Virus record (IMG/VR): IMGVR_UViG_3300047174_000129
Span: 1 to 25,816 of that record
Source: a virus
DNA: 25,816 nt
Reading direction: 5' to 3' (one strand)
The first letter of the stretch is position 1, and each line of letters starts with the position of its first letter. The notes beneath the pieces are model-generated. The model saw only the letters and a list, made by a program, of their open reading frames with translations. It made no database searches and had not been told where the DNA came from. Of the stretch, positions 9,029 to 17,976 are shown in pieces. The translations under genes were made by a program, and so were the position numbers.

Positions 9029-12000
9029 TTAGCTGATGCGCAATTGTGATGGAGTATTAGAAGATATTATCTGGACTTGCGCCACTTGTGCGGTGCTAAT
9101 GAAAATTTCATCTGATCTACAACGAATTTCAAAATTATCACCAAATGTTGAGTTAACAAAATTTGGTACAAGAACGACTGAAGCCACATCAACAGCTAAT
9201 TGCTGGTGAATATAAGCAGCAAGAGGAGTGAAATAGAAAGTCTCACCAAAATCCCACAGGCTTACATCAAAATATTGATTTATCGCAGCGATGACAGCAC
9301 TTTGTACCTCGCCTGCACTTAAAGTCGAATTAGGAAGTTGAACGACCTTGAATGTAGCTTGTAATTGATCGTCAGCTCCGGGACCAAAAAGAAACTTATA
9401 TGTTGCTGGGCGCCAAGTGATTGCATCACTGAACATTCGATAATTTTCATAATCCGCAAAAGCAATCCGTAAATCTAGTTCTGTTGGTGCTGGGGGAATT
9501 TGAGTTGGATCAGCACCATTAGCAATCCACAACCGTGTTAGATAATCATACCCAGTGCTTAAAACAAATATATCATTGATGTTGGTCCTTGCTGGATCAA
9601 TACGCACATCCGTAGAAGCATAGTGTTTCCACAAGAACATCAAAGAGTCTGGTGGAGTTAGTGAAACAGGTTGCTGTCCCGGCCCATAATAAGTTGCGGC
9701 CACGTTTGCTCCGCGACCTATACCATAGCTATATGTTCCAAGAGGTTGAAGTTGCCAGCCTGAATCTGCTCCTGCTGGATCAGTTTGAACCCAAAATGTA
9801 TTATTGTAAATGGAGGTTGCACCGTTTATCTGAAAAGCAATAGTTCCTTGTGGTAGAGTATTTGCGTGACGATCTGCTTCTTGAAAGAACATAACTACGG
9901 TGCTTGCTAGTGGCGTATCACCATATGTATCGTCGTGCTGCCAGAACAAATATGTATTAACAAAATTTGGGTCCAATACTTTAACAAATGTGTCAGGTTT
10001 ATCAGCGTAACCAGTAAGATTGGTGTCCGAATATGTTAATGTAACACGGCGAGGATTAGCTGATCCATCTCTATTCAAATAAATGCGATCAACATCCATA
10101 TCATAATTAATACCGAGCGCTCTACCATTTGCCGAGGGTGCAAGATTCTCATTAACTTTCATAATACGAACTAAGTCTGATTCAATAGTTCCCGTTTGAG
10201 CATCAGTTGTCCTACGTCCATCATCATACCATTGAACATTACTGAGGCTTTCAAAAACGTATCTAGAACCATTAGATGTAATATTCCATTGTCCGCCACT
10301 AACATATGTTATAGTTGCAACTTGAAATTGTGTATTTGTTGGAGAAGCTGGATTAATAAGCCATCTCGTGGCACCAGTATTTGGCGAATAATCAAACCAC
10401 AATGTAAATGATTGATTTTGTGTAATTTGTGAAATCGCAATTGCAGTAATATTGCTGTCTAAACCAGAAGAGTAAGATGGAATAACCTGAATTATTGTTG
10501 AGCCAGTTGGAATTATTAATGACAATGTTACTGGTCCAGCCGTTCCCGTAGGAGGAGCTTGTGTGATACCACCAGTTATAGAAGCAATTGTAGCCCATAT
10601 TGGAGAAGCACCGGCTGGTGGTTGAAATTGAACGAACGCCCCTTCAACAAGATACGGATTTGAAACTGAAAAATAACCGCTTGTTCCAAAACTTGCATCT
10701 GTTAATGCTTGGTTCCAAACAATACCAGCAGCACTCGTTTGTGTTTGGGTAAGAAGATAATTGTTTACATAATTCGTAACTTCTTGGCGATTTAGAAGTG
10801 GTTGCAAATATAAATTAACGATATCAGATGCTGTCGGATTCAAATTAGCCGGTATGGAAGTAAAAAGAGGGTATAATTCACTAAAAAATATACCATCATC
10901 TGAAAAAACATTTACGTCTTGATAATTTCCTGTTGGGTCATTCAAGTCAATAAAACGAGAATGACCAGAATAAACACGGTTCAATGCCTTTAGTTTAACT
11001 GCAAGATTGCTTTGATAAGGAAAAGTATTATAATCTTGTCCAGATACCATGCGGTTTTGTGTTGCATATACGGCAGGAGCACGAGCCTTAATCTGTGCAT
11101 CAGTTTCAGCAGGAACGGAATTCGTTACCGATGATTGCAGCGAATAAGTAACAGTTAAATTATGTTTAACTCCAGCACTATTATAATATGGTATAACGGT
11201 AGAAATTTGATTTAAGTCTGCAGGACGAATTTGATAGAGTAAACCATTAGACGTTCTATATGTAACTCTAATATTACCAACTGGCACAGCACCAAAACGC
11301 CCATCAGAAAAACGAATGCTTATCTGATCGTTTTGCTGAGTAATAACAGAAAAAATATTACGGATACTTGGATCATAATTGTTGTACGTGATGTTCTCGC
11401 TGAATATTGCTGGGACTTTGCTCCACGTTATTAAAACTTGTCCAGAATCATTTACGGTTTGAACCCAAACATCCGAGTCATTAATATTAGACACGCCAAT
11501 GGGAAGAACATTATTCTCTACAGGAGTCGCAATATTAAACAAGGTATTGGCAGATGTTCCTTGTTTAAACATCAAGAAAAATCCTGATGTCGCACTTGAA
11601 AAACCATTACCATCATTCAAGTAAAAAAGATTGAATGCTGTAGTTGGATCAGGAGTACGTTCATAAAAACCACCGCCGTCGTCAAAGTCAGCATTAACAA
11701 GTTCAAAATCCATAGTATTTCCGGCTACGGATGCACTAAAACCGAGACTTCCGTCTGCAATGACATTGTTTAGGCGATAACCCTGTGTCGCAATAGTGCC
11801 AACAGTCCCCGTCTTCAAAGGAACACCGAATGGGTTAGTTGGCAAGAAAGCGTCGTTCATAATCAATACGAATCTCTCATACCAATCCGGATCGTCAGGA
11901 TTATTCCAGGTGATCGGGACGTTATTTAAATTGGTTCCAAATCCATCATAGACATCATCATCGGTTTGAATTTTCACAATTTTCACAATACCTTGTCCAC

Positions 12001-12337
12001 ATTGGTTTCGGCGCGGGTTGTAGGATACGAAACGAGCGAGGCGCAAAACAGCTTGGCGCGTCTCGGCTGTGTCAAGAAAAGCCTCACGAGCATTCAAGTC
12101 AGTTTTGAACGCCAGAGTGCCAGCCAACCATGACAAAAGGTCTATGATGGCCACAAACTCTGATGATTCTATCCAATCGTTAAAATTTTCAGGATAGTTC
12201 TGTTGAATATAAGCACGCAGAGCAGCGTTGATTGAAGGCGGATCGCTAGCGTTGAAATTTACATCTGTAAACGCTCGATACAAAACCTGCCAATCGGCGC
12301 CGGTAAAAAGCTCACTTTGCCTAATACTTTGACTCAT
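9029..12337 (-). CDS. 6: Baseplate wedge protein, T4 gp6 / baseplate-J-like
   Basis: This 1102-aa protein belongs to the baseplate assembly family of T4 gp6 and P2 gpJ, which forms the ring of wedge dimers around the tail hub. The N-terminal block (~residues 60-110) contains IIDLLSWLAGTLAFKTDLNA followed by REAFLDTAETRQAVLRLAR and then YNPR. This is the typical gp6 pattern of a helical hydrophobic segment, a conserved EAFLDTA and a following arginine-rich helix. The C-terminus has the usual 'VIAAINQYFD...FGETFYFTPLAAYI' pattern ending in hydrophobic strands. It is much longer than T4 gp6 (~660 aa); the extra length is in the middle, where beta-rich, Asn/Thr-rich insertions occur. It starts at ATG 12337, 34 nt after the gp25-like stop, matching the T4 order 25-6. 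Confidence 0.9.
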   Translation of the reverse strand: MSQSIRQSELFTGADWQVLYRAFTDVNFNASDPPSINAALRAYIQQNYPENFNDWIESSEFVAIIDLLSWLAGTLAFKTDLNAREAFLDTAETRQAVLRLARFVSYNPRRNQCGQGIVKIVKIQTDDDVYDGFGTNLNNVPITWNNPDDPDWYERFVLIMNDAFLPTNPFGVPLKTGTVGTIATQGYRLNNVIADGSLGFSASVAGNTMDFELVNADFDDGGGFYERTPDPTTAFNLFYLNDGNGFSSATSGFFLMFKQGTSANTLFNIATPVENNVLPIGVSNINDSDVWVQTVNDSGQVLITWSKVPAIFSENITYNNYDPSIRNIFSVITQQNDQISIRFSDGRFGAVPVGNIRVTYRTSNGLLYQIRPADLNQISTVIPYYNSAGVKHNLTVTYSLQSSVTNSVPAETDAQIKARAPAVYATQNRMVSGQDYNTFPYQSNLAVKLKALNRVYSGHSRFIDLNDPTGNYQDVNVFSDDGIFFSELYPLFTSIPANLNPTASDIVNLYLQPLLNRQEVTNYVNNYLLTQTQTSAAGIVWNQALTDASFGTSGYFSVSNPYLVEGAFVQFQPPAGASPIWATIASITGGITQAPPTGTAGPVTLSLIIPTGSTIIQVIPSYSSGLDSNITAIAISQITQNQSFTLWFDYSPNTGATRWLINPASPTNTQFQVATITYVSGGQWNITSNGSRYVFESLSNVQWYDDGRRTTDAQTGTIESDLVRIMKVNENLAPSANGRALGINYDMDVDRIYLNRDGSANPRRVTLTYSDTNLTGYADKPDTFVKVLDPNFVNTYLFWQHDDTYGDTPLASTVVMFFQEADRHANTLPQGTIAFQINGATSIYNNTFWVQTDPAGADSGWQLQPLGTYSYGIGRGANVAATYYGPGQQPVSLTPPDSLMFLWKHYASTDVRIDPARTNINDIFVLSTGYDYLTRLWIANGADPTQIPPAPTELDLRIAFADYENYRMFSDAITWRPATYKFLFGPGADDQLQATFKVVQLPNSTLSAGEVQSAVIAAINQYFDVSLWDFGETFYFTPLAAYIHQQLAVDVASVVLVPNFVNSTFGDNFEIRCRSDEIFISTAQVAQVQIISSNTPSQLRIS

Positions 12338-12352
12338 AACACTTTTTCTTTC

Positions 12353-12360
12353 TTTTTATA
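12353..12360 (-). promoter_or_regulatory. Weak late-promoter-like box TATAAAAA
   Basis: TATAAAAA on the minus strand, 16-23 nt upstream of the gp6-like ATG, is one base from the T4 late consensus. It is closer to the start codon than the other boxes in this window and may be chance in an A-rich leader. Confidence 0.2.
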
Positions 12361-12371
12361 TTCAGAAGGCA

Positions 12372-12773
12372 TTAAGTAAATCCAAGCTCGCTATCTTGGC
12401 GGGATTCAAAATCAACAGTAAATGTATCTATAACGCCAAATGGGTTAAAGATTAAAGTTAGTTCAACTCTAATACCTTGACCAAATTGGTAAACATTTAC
12501 ACTATTAACATTTACTCTACTATCGGCTTCACAAATACTTGTTGCTTCTTGAGAAATTAAATCTACTATACTTGGAGTAAGAGGCTCCATTAAATAATCC
12601 CAAATCTTACAGCCATAAGATGGGCGCATAACACGTTCACCGACGCGAGTATTAAAAGCATTCAGCAGATCAATTTTCACAAGATCAATGTCATAATACG
12701 TCCAATTTTTTGTCAACGTACTTCCTATGGTACTAAAACCTGTGAAAAAAATTTGACTATTAGCCGTGGCCAT
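12372..12773 (-). CDS. 25: Baseplate wedge protein, T4 gp25-like
   Basis: The 133-aa length is almost identical to T4 gp25 (132 aa), a small baseplate wedge component related to the GPW/gp25 family that joins the baseplate to the sheath. The core signature is clear: residues ~35-63 read DLLNAFNTRVGERVMRPSYG followed by CKIWDYLMEP, with the family's conserved G-E-R (45-47), P51 and G54. The second half ends with strands 'VNVYQFGQGIRVELTLIF'. The start ATG at 12773 has a good Shine-Dalgarno (AAAGG, 8 nt upstream). An ATAAATA box lies 25-32 nt upstream. The next gene downstream is gp6-like, as in T4. The older label 'gp25 lysozyme' for this family is not supported by any catalytic motif visible here. 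Confidence 0.93.
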   Translation of the reverse strand: MATANSQIFFTGFSTIGSTLTKNWTYYDIDLVKIDLLNAFNTRVGERVMRPSYGCKIWDYLMEPLTPSIVDLISQEATSICEADSRVNVNSVNVYQFGQGIRVELTLIFNPFGVIDTFTVDFESRQDSELGFT

Positions 12774-12797
12774 GCGAAAACCTTTAAATATACTATG

Positions 12798-12805
12798 TAT
12801 TTATT
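12798..12805 (-). promoter_or_regulatory. Late-promoter-like box AATAAATA
   Basis: AATAAATA on the minus strand sits 25-32 nt upstream of the gp25-like start, leaving room for a short leader with the AAAGG ribosome site. It differs from T4 late TATAAATA only at the first base. Confidence 0.45.
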
Positions 12806-12831
12806 GTTAGAATAACTGCGGATATATTAGC

Positions 12832-13218
12832 GTGAAAAAAGAATGCTATGTGATTGGTGTTGAGAGGCGTGATGGAACACAAGCGTTCCTAAAAGTAATG
12901 TCGAGCAGCACAGTAAGATCATCTTCTAATAATGGTTTAGTAGAAGACCCCGCTAATGCTCGGCAATTCGAAATAGATATTGATAAAGAAGATTTAATAA
13001 TCTGGATGGACCAAGAGCGTCCAAAAATTACAAAATGGGCTAACGTAGATACACTGAAAATTATGATTTATGAATGTAAAACCACTGAAATTTCGTCAGA
13101 TGATATTGAGTGGAAAACCGCATTACAACGCACTGCTATGGAAAAACTTTCTGTTTTGCAGATTGAAGCTCTTGGACTCGCCAAATACGAAATAGAGCGG
13201 AGACTTAGTAAAAAATGA
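12832..13218 (+). CDS. Hypothetical protein, 128 aa, plus strand within the structural block
   Basis: GTG at 12832 opens a 128-codon frame that reads against the surrounding structural genes. Function is not recognised. The N-terminus (ECYVIGVERRDGTQAFLKV) looks like two antiparallel beta strands. A Ser-rich stretch follows, then an acidic helix (DIDKEDLIIWMDQERP) and a long charged C-terminal helix ending in RRLSKK. There are no membrane segments, signal peptide or cysteine clusters. No strong Shine-Dalgarno is visible before the GTG. The stop overlaps the ATG of the following small frame by 4 nt (ATGA), which argues that both are translated. It diverges from the gp25-like gene across a 58-bp gap, so opposing promoters must share that space. 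Confidence 0.7.
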   Translation: MKKECYVIGVERRDGTQAFLKVMSSSTVRSSSNNGLVEDPANARQFEIDIDKEDLIIWMDQERPKITKWANVDTLKIMIYECKTTEISSDDIEWKTALQRTAMEKLSVLQIEALGLAKYEIERRLSKK

Positions 13219-13394
13219 TTAATTCTTGGAAAGAATATAGGAGCTGTTGGATATTCATTGATGAATATGTAGGAGAATTAATTCCCGGAACCCCAGATCA
13301 TGATTTAATAGAAACACTGAGATGTGAAATTAATGTATGGAAGATGAAATCTATTGGTTTTTCAGATTATCAATCTCCGCTGAAAGTTCTTTAA
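13215..13394 (+). CDS. Small hypothetical protein, 59 aa, overlapping the tail fibre gene antisense
   Basis: A frame starting at ATG 13215 overlaps the stop of the 128-aa gene as ATGA, the usual sign of translational coupling. It encodes 59 residues beginning MINSWKEYRSCWIFIDEYVG and ending SDYQSPLKVL. It is rich in aromatic residues and has no recognisable domain. The last 44 nt run through the 3' end of the tail fibre gene on the opposite strand, so the two genes converge and overlap. Evidence for expression is the coupling and a plausible amino-acid composition; it is short enough that chance cannot be excluded. Confidence 0.5.
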   Translation: MINSWKEYRSCWIFIDEYVGELIPGTPDHDLIETLRCEINVWKMKSIGFSDYQSPLKVL

Positions 13395-15834
13395 CCTTCT
13401 CACTCAATTCCTTAACTGCTTCAATCAAAAGCGCGGTTAAGTTTCCATAAGAAACACCAAGAAGTCCATTCTGATTGTGAACAACCTGTGGAACATGCTT
13501 CTGCACTTCCTGAGCAATGACACCCATCTGCTCAGGATTTCCAGGAAGGTCATCACGAGTAAATAAAGTACCACGGAGATTATTGACCGTGTATAATGCA
13601 TCTGGAATTGTTCGAACATTTGATTTTAAACTTACATCTGATAAACCGATAACATCACCTGATGCGGTTATACTTCCTGTAACAGACAAATCACCAGAAC
13701 CATCCAATGTTAATACAACTTGGCTATTTGTGCTTCCACTTGGTGTTAATTTAATTTGTAATAATGTTTCTTGATTTATAGATGTCCAAGCGGAATTAGC
13801 AATAAGGTCTATCTCGGCTGCACCGGAACCCGAAGTCCACGTGTTGCCATCATATCCAAATCCAGCTAAGCTAGACAACAAATGCCCAGCAGGTGTGGCT
13901 AATGGAATTTCGTTTGTTCCCCCACTTGAACGTCCTGCATATTTTGTCCCATAACCGTAAGCAACAAGCTCAACTATTGATCCTCCTCCATCTGCACCAG
14001 CGATCTGCATGTAAGAATTTGCCAATATAGGAGGTGGAGCAATAGAAGCATTAGCTATAACGCCATTGGCATTAGCAAGAGCGGCACTATCTTGTGTAAA
14101 AAGAATCGGATTTTGTCCGTTAGAAGCATTTCCGTTAATAATTATGCAGCCTGCTGTCGTTATGTTACCCGTTGCACGCTCAATTCGAACTGTATTATGG
14201 CAAGCATTCCCCACATAAATTGAAGCTTCTGGCATGTAAGGCGTGCGTACTTGATTATACCCACCAACTGATAAATCATCCAATCCTGTCCATCCGGGGT
14301 TCATCCAAAGATCGGCAGATGGTTCAAGTGCTAAGCTGTCAGATTGAAAACCATTGGATGGATCGTTTGTTACGACAATTCTAAGACATGAAAGTTCGTT
14401 GTTAATATTAGCATTTGCAATACCGTTTGCTATTATGTCTTGAGCTACGGTTTGAGCATATGCTTTTGTTAAACGATTGTAGAAAAAATCATTTTGTTGA
14501 TATACAAGATATGCGCTATCTCCGCCGCCAACATCATTTGGAATACTCTGGAGAACAAAATATTGTCCAGAATCCAATATTAAATTAGATTTAGGAAGAT
14601 ATAAGGTCGAGTTGCTTAAAGATAGACTACTTCCATTTGCAATATTAACATTTGTATTATCAAAATACACATTAGTATTGGAGACAGTAACGGGTTGAAC
14701 GCTAACGCCCCCGTCAAAATCAAAAGCACTATTTGACATCATAATAGCTGCACTATTCATGACAAGATCACCTGTCATTGTGCTACCTGTTATTAGGACG
14801 ACATTACCCACATTTGCGTCCGCAATTTGATTAGCTAGATCGGCTTCTGCCGCTTCGGCGCGAGCAGTTTCGGTCATAAGTCCGTTTGCAAGCGTTACAA
14901 TAGAATTGCTGTTATCGCTATCGCCTTGCATCCGCGCTGCAGCTTCTAGTGAAATAGCATTAGAAAGAGTAGACTGTGTAACGCCCGCATTAATAACATT
15001 ATACAGGTATTGATCTGCGTTTTCTCTATTAGTAATTTCGGTAGTTAGTTCTGATGAAGTTAAGTTTGATAAAGAAACGGCCTGATTTACTTGTGTGGTC
15101 AGTGAATTAATAGAATTTACTTGAGAAGTATCCGCTGCCGCACGAGCACTTGCTTCTGCTGCTAGCCCAGAGGATAGTGAACTAATTTGTGCAGCGGTTG
15201 CATTTGATTGCGTAGAATTATTCGTAAGAGCTGAATCAATAGCTGTTATTTGTGTTTGTAGATTTGTATCTGCACTTTGACGATTTGTTGTTTCGTTATC
15301 TAATTCAGTTTGTAGTGCGGATATAGAAGCGGCACTTGAGCCAGAACCAGATTCAATAGAAGAACTCAAAGACAAAATTTGACTATCAACATATGCTTTG
15401 CTTGCGGCATCCGTGGGATTGGTAGGTGTGTAACCAAGAGTTAAACCATTAGTAACGGTAAGATTAGAAAGCGTTACGGCTCCCGAAACAGCATATATGG
15501 TTTGGCACCACGCAGTTCCATTATAAAACTCAAGACAGGAAGTTACAGTGTTATAACGAACCATTCCTGTAATTGGTGAACCGGACGACGGATCACCAAT
15601 CGGCAAAACAAGAGCATTATTTTTGTAAGAAGCATCAAGTGTCATTGAACCAATACTGCTTAGTGTTGGCGTTAATGTTATAATACTTGATGAGTCGCTT
15701 GAAATAGCTTGCAGACTCTCAACAGCAGTTTTGATAATTTGAAAATTATCACGAAATTGCTGAGACGGTTGATCAATGCCCGGCGTCGGAAAGTTCGCGT
15801 TAAAAACTAAATTTTGACCAGTATCAATGCTCAT
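13351..15834 (-). CDS. Tail fibre/spike protein with C-terminal S74 intramolecular chaperone
   Basis: This 827-aa protein is a likely receptor-binding fibre. The N-terminus (GIDQPSQQFRDNFQIIKTAV, residues ~19-38) is a short attachment-type segment. Residues ~150-340 contain repeated heptad-like units of the type E-x3-R-x2-AD-x2-L, typical of a trimeric coiled coil. The middle is Asn/Ser/Gly-rich beta structure. The last 96 residues are a peptidase S74 domain, the chaperone that assists trimerisation and then cuts itself off. Its catalytic pair is present as S732 and K737 in SDVSLK, matching the Ser/Lys dyad of endosialidase-type chaperones, followed by GVIAQEVQKHVP and a terminal coiled coil (LLIEAVKELSEKVKELSAEI). 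Cleavage is predicted just before S732. It ends in TAG and starts at ATG 15834 after an ATAAATA box. Confidence 0.92.
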   Translation of the reverse strand: MSIDTGQNLVFNANFPTPGIDQPSQQFRDNFQIIKTAVESLQAISSDSSSIITLTPTLSSIGSMTLDASYKNNALVLPIGDPSSGSPITGMVRYNTVTSCLEFYNGTAWCQTIYAVSGAVTLSNLTVTNGLTLGYTPTNPTDAASKAYVDSQILSLSSSIESGSGSSAASISALQTELDNETTNRQSADTNLQTQITAIDSALTNNSTQSNATAAQISSLSSGLAAEASARAAADTSQVNSINSLTTQVNQAVSLSNLTSSELTTEITNRENADQYLYNVINAGVTQSTLSNAISLEAAARMQGDSDNSNSIVTLANGLMTETARAEAAEADLANQIADANVGNVVLITGSTMTGDLVMNSAAIMMSNSAFDFDGGVSVQPVTVSNTNVYFDNTNVNIANGSSLSLSNSTLYLPKSNLILDSGQYFVLQSIPNDVGGGDSAYLVYQQNDFFYNRLTKAYAQTVAQDIIANGIANANINNELSCLRIVVTNDPSNGFQSDSLALEPSADLWMNPGWTGLDDLSVGGYNQVRTPYMPEASIYVGNACHNTVRIERATGNITTAGCIIINGNASNGQNPILFTQDSAALANANGVIANASIAPPPILANSYMQIAGADGGGSIVELVAYGYGTKYAGRSSGGTNEIPLATPAGHLLSSLAGFGYDGNTWTSGSGAAEIDLIANSAWTSINQETLLQIKLTPSGSTNSQVVLTLDGSGDLSVTGSITASGDVIGLSDVSLKSNVRTIPDALYTVNNLRGTLFTRDDLPGNPEQMGVIAQEVQKHVPQVVHNQNGLLGVSYGNLTALLIEAVKELSEKVKELSAEIDNLKNQ

Positions 15835-15861
15835 AAAATACGTCCAATCTACAATGTAGAA

Positions 15862-15869
15862 TATTTATC
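15862..15869 (-). promoter_or_regulatory. Late-promoter-like box GATAAATA
   Basis: GATAAATA on the minus strand is 28-35 nt upstream of the tail fibre ATG. Between box and start lies a small inverted repeat (CTACA-T-TGTAG, 15849-15859). The box lies in the 41-bp gap after the preceding gene's stop. Confidence 0.45.
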
Positions 15870-15875
15870 GTAGGA

Positions 15876-17933
15876 TTAGCTAGTAGTTAGATTGAATCGT
15901 GCTCTGTTCATACGAAACAGATCGCTTCCTGATTCTGCAAATCCATCAAATAGAGTTGTACTAGAATCAAAATTAGTTGTTTCACCGTCAAAGGTGGTTT
16001 GATTTGCTAATGTCTGAAAATCTATATAATATTGCTCTAAATCTACTTCATGTCCAACTGTTACCGGATCAGAAATATCAGTTGGATTATCTGGATCAGC
16101 AGGACGATTTGTTATGCTATTTAAAACTGCTTGTCCTGTTCCAGGTAGCAAATATGCCAAAGCAATTGCCGGAATATACCCAAGTGCAGTTGTGGTGTCA
16201 TTTCCAACCTGTGGACTTGTCATCCAAAGAGGAAGATTTTCTGAACCCCCTGACAAACTCAAATTATTTGTAAGAGCTGTATTAAGTGTTGGAAAACCGA
16301 TATCCGAAACAAACTCGTTTCTCAAATTAGCCAAGCTCGGAGGATAAAAATAAGTTGGTGTTGCAGGATTAGATTCTGGATAATACAGAGGGTTTGCCGT
16401 GGGAACACCATTTGTAACCGTATATCCGCCCGCTCCTAATAATGGATCAATAACATCGCGATATAGAACTTCATAGATGATTTCATTGTTAAGTTTAGCA
16501 TAAGCAATTTTATGAGAGCCTAGATATACTGTAATAGGACCATCAAAGTTTGAATTTCTAATAATAGTTTGTAATTCAATTAGATTTCCATTGAGGCCAC
16601 CTACCAACAAGATTTTTATAATGCCAGAGTTAAGAACACTTGAAAAATTTATATCCGTAGGACGAAATATACTTTGACTTGGAACAACTGATGAATAATA
16701 TGTTTGAAGAGGTATAGTATCGTTCGCGCTCAAAATAAAACTAATATTGAGAAAATCAGGAGAATTATATCTGTTCAATACAGTAATTGAAAAGTTTTGA
16801 TCTAAAAATGCCTGACCAGAACTTGCTCTAATAGTAAAATTGTATGTTGTATCTTGACCAACATGTCCTACTATACCTTCTATATAACCAGTAGATGAAT
16901 CTAAAGATAATCCAGGAGGTAGTGGAGTAGATTGATTTAACGTATAAGTGATTGCTGACCCAGTTGTACTTGTAGCTAATACACCTATAGGAAAAGGTTG
17001 TCCCTCGTAAACAGATGCCAAAGAGCCCGAAGGCGTTGTCCAAATGATAAAGTTCAATGGTTGTAGAGGTTGAGACAATCCTATTACATCTATTCCACAT
17101 GTTATTGGATATGCCCCTGTTCCAACGGTAATTGCGTTGCCAAAACTGTCCAACATGTTGATATTAAAAAAGTAATTACCAAGTGGTGCAGCCGTACTTA
17201 CTGCACCAGTTATCAACCCGGTAGAAGTGTTTAGTGTTAAACCAGTAGGAAAGGAATTGAATGGAGCTTCAATTGAAGAAGAACCAAGAAAGTCTTGTAA
17301 TACTAATTCCGGAAAACGCCCTGTTGGTAAAAATAAACTTAATTGAAATTCAAAAGGAACTCCTCGTGTTGTTGAACCGAGAGGAACATATGTGAAGGAC
17401 TGTGAAGTTTCTTGTTGAACTTGCAGAGACGGTAACGTTCCCCAACCCGGAGGAGTTATATTCGCAGAAGCTGGCGTACCTACAATCGTAAATTGTCTAT
17501 CGCGACTATTCGTTCCATCACTAACTCTAACACCAAAAGTATAAGTTACAGGTGTGCCATCTGAAGGTAAAATACCAACCGTTCCAGAAATTGTTCCAGT
17601 TGAACTTATTGAAAGTCCAGGAGGAAGTGTATTGTAAAGAATAGAAAATGTAAGAGACTGCGATGTTGTGAATTGAATTATATCGCTTGCAGATAATGGA
17701 TTAATAAAATTTACATGTTCACCAGAAATACTGTAATCAATAGTATCAATAGTATTTATTTTTACATCTGTAATAATACTTGCATTGTTGCCGCAATATA
17801 TTGTTTGTTGATTTTGCTTTGCCATAAAGAGAGCTATTTGACTAGCTTCAAGCACGTAAGTTACGGATTCATTCTCAGTAACACTGGGAAGATTGCCTTC
17901 GGGAGTTATCCAGACTGGATAGAAGTTGATCAT
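15876..17933 (-). CDS. Virion protein with three putative Ig-like (He_PIG) domains
   Basis: The 685-aa product contains three copies of the cadherin-like 'putative Ig' signature: LPPGLSISSTGTISGTVG (~residues 102-119), FPTGLTLNTSTGLITGAV (~225-245) and LPPGLSLDSSTGYIEGIVG (~335-353). Each lies near the end of a beta-rich unit of about 90-120 residues. The C-terminal ~290 residues differ: they include a segment (KILLVGGLNGNLIELQTIIR) that may be an alpha/beta unit, and a Thr/Asp-rich tail (FDGETTNFDSSTTLFDGF). No signal peptide is seen. Such domains are common in phage fibre, baseplate and head-decoration proteins. The position directly ahead of the S74 fibre suggests a fibre connector or accessory adhesin. 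It starts at ATG 17933 with a good AAGGA ribosome site 8 nt upstream and an ATAAATA box further out. Confidence 0.85.
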   Translation of the reverse strand: MINFYPVWITPEGNLPSVTENESVTYVLEASQIALFMAKQNQQTIYCGNNASIITDVKINTIDTIDYSISGEHVNFINPLSASDIIQFTTSQSLTFSILYNTLPPGLSISSTGTISGTVGILPSDGTPVTYTFGVRVSDGTNSRDRQFTIVGTPASANITPPGWGTLPSLQVQQETSQSFTYVPLGSTTRGVPFEFQLSLFLPTGRFPELVLQDFLGSSSIEAPFNSFPTGLTLNTSTGLITGAVSTAAPLGNYFFNINMLDSFGNAITVGTGAYPITCGIDVIGLSQPLQPLNFIIWTTPSGSLASVYEGQPFPIGVLATSTTGSAITYTLNQSTPLPPGLSLDSSTGYIEGIVGHVGQDTTYNFTIRASSGQAFLDQNFSITVLNRYNSPDFLNISFILSANDTIPLQTYYSSVVPSQSIFRPTDINFSSVLNSGIIKILLVGGLNGNLIELQTIIRNSNFDGPITVYLGSHKIAYAKLNNEIIYEVLYRDVIDPLLGAGGYTVTNGVPTANPLYYPESNPATPTYFYPPSLANLRNEFVSDIGFPTLNTALTNNLSLSGGSENLPLWMTSPQVGNDTTTALGYIPAIALAYLLPGTGQAVLNSITNRPADPDNPTDISDPVTVGHEVDLEQYYIDFQTLANQTTFDGETTNFDSSTTLFDGFAESGSDLFRMNRARFNLTTS

Positions 17934-17952
17934 AAACGTTTCCTTGCTCTTT

Positions 17953-17960
17953 TATTTATG
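17953..17960 (-). promoter_or_regulatory. Late-promoter-like box CATAAATA
   Basis: CATAAATA on the minus strand is 20-27 nt upstream of the Ig-domain protein start, in the 43-bp gap after the nucleotidyltransferase gene. It differs from T4 late TATAAATA only at the first base and is followed by AAGGA, a clear ribosome site. Confidence 0.45.
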
Positions 17961-17976
17961 AGCTGGAGTTTTTTGA

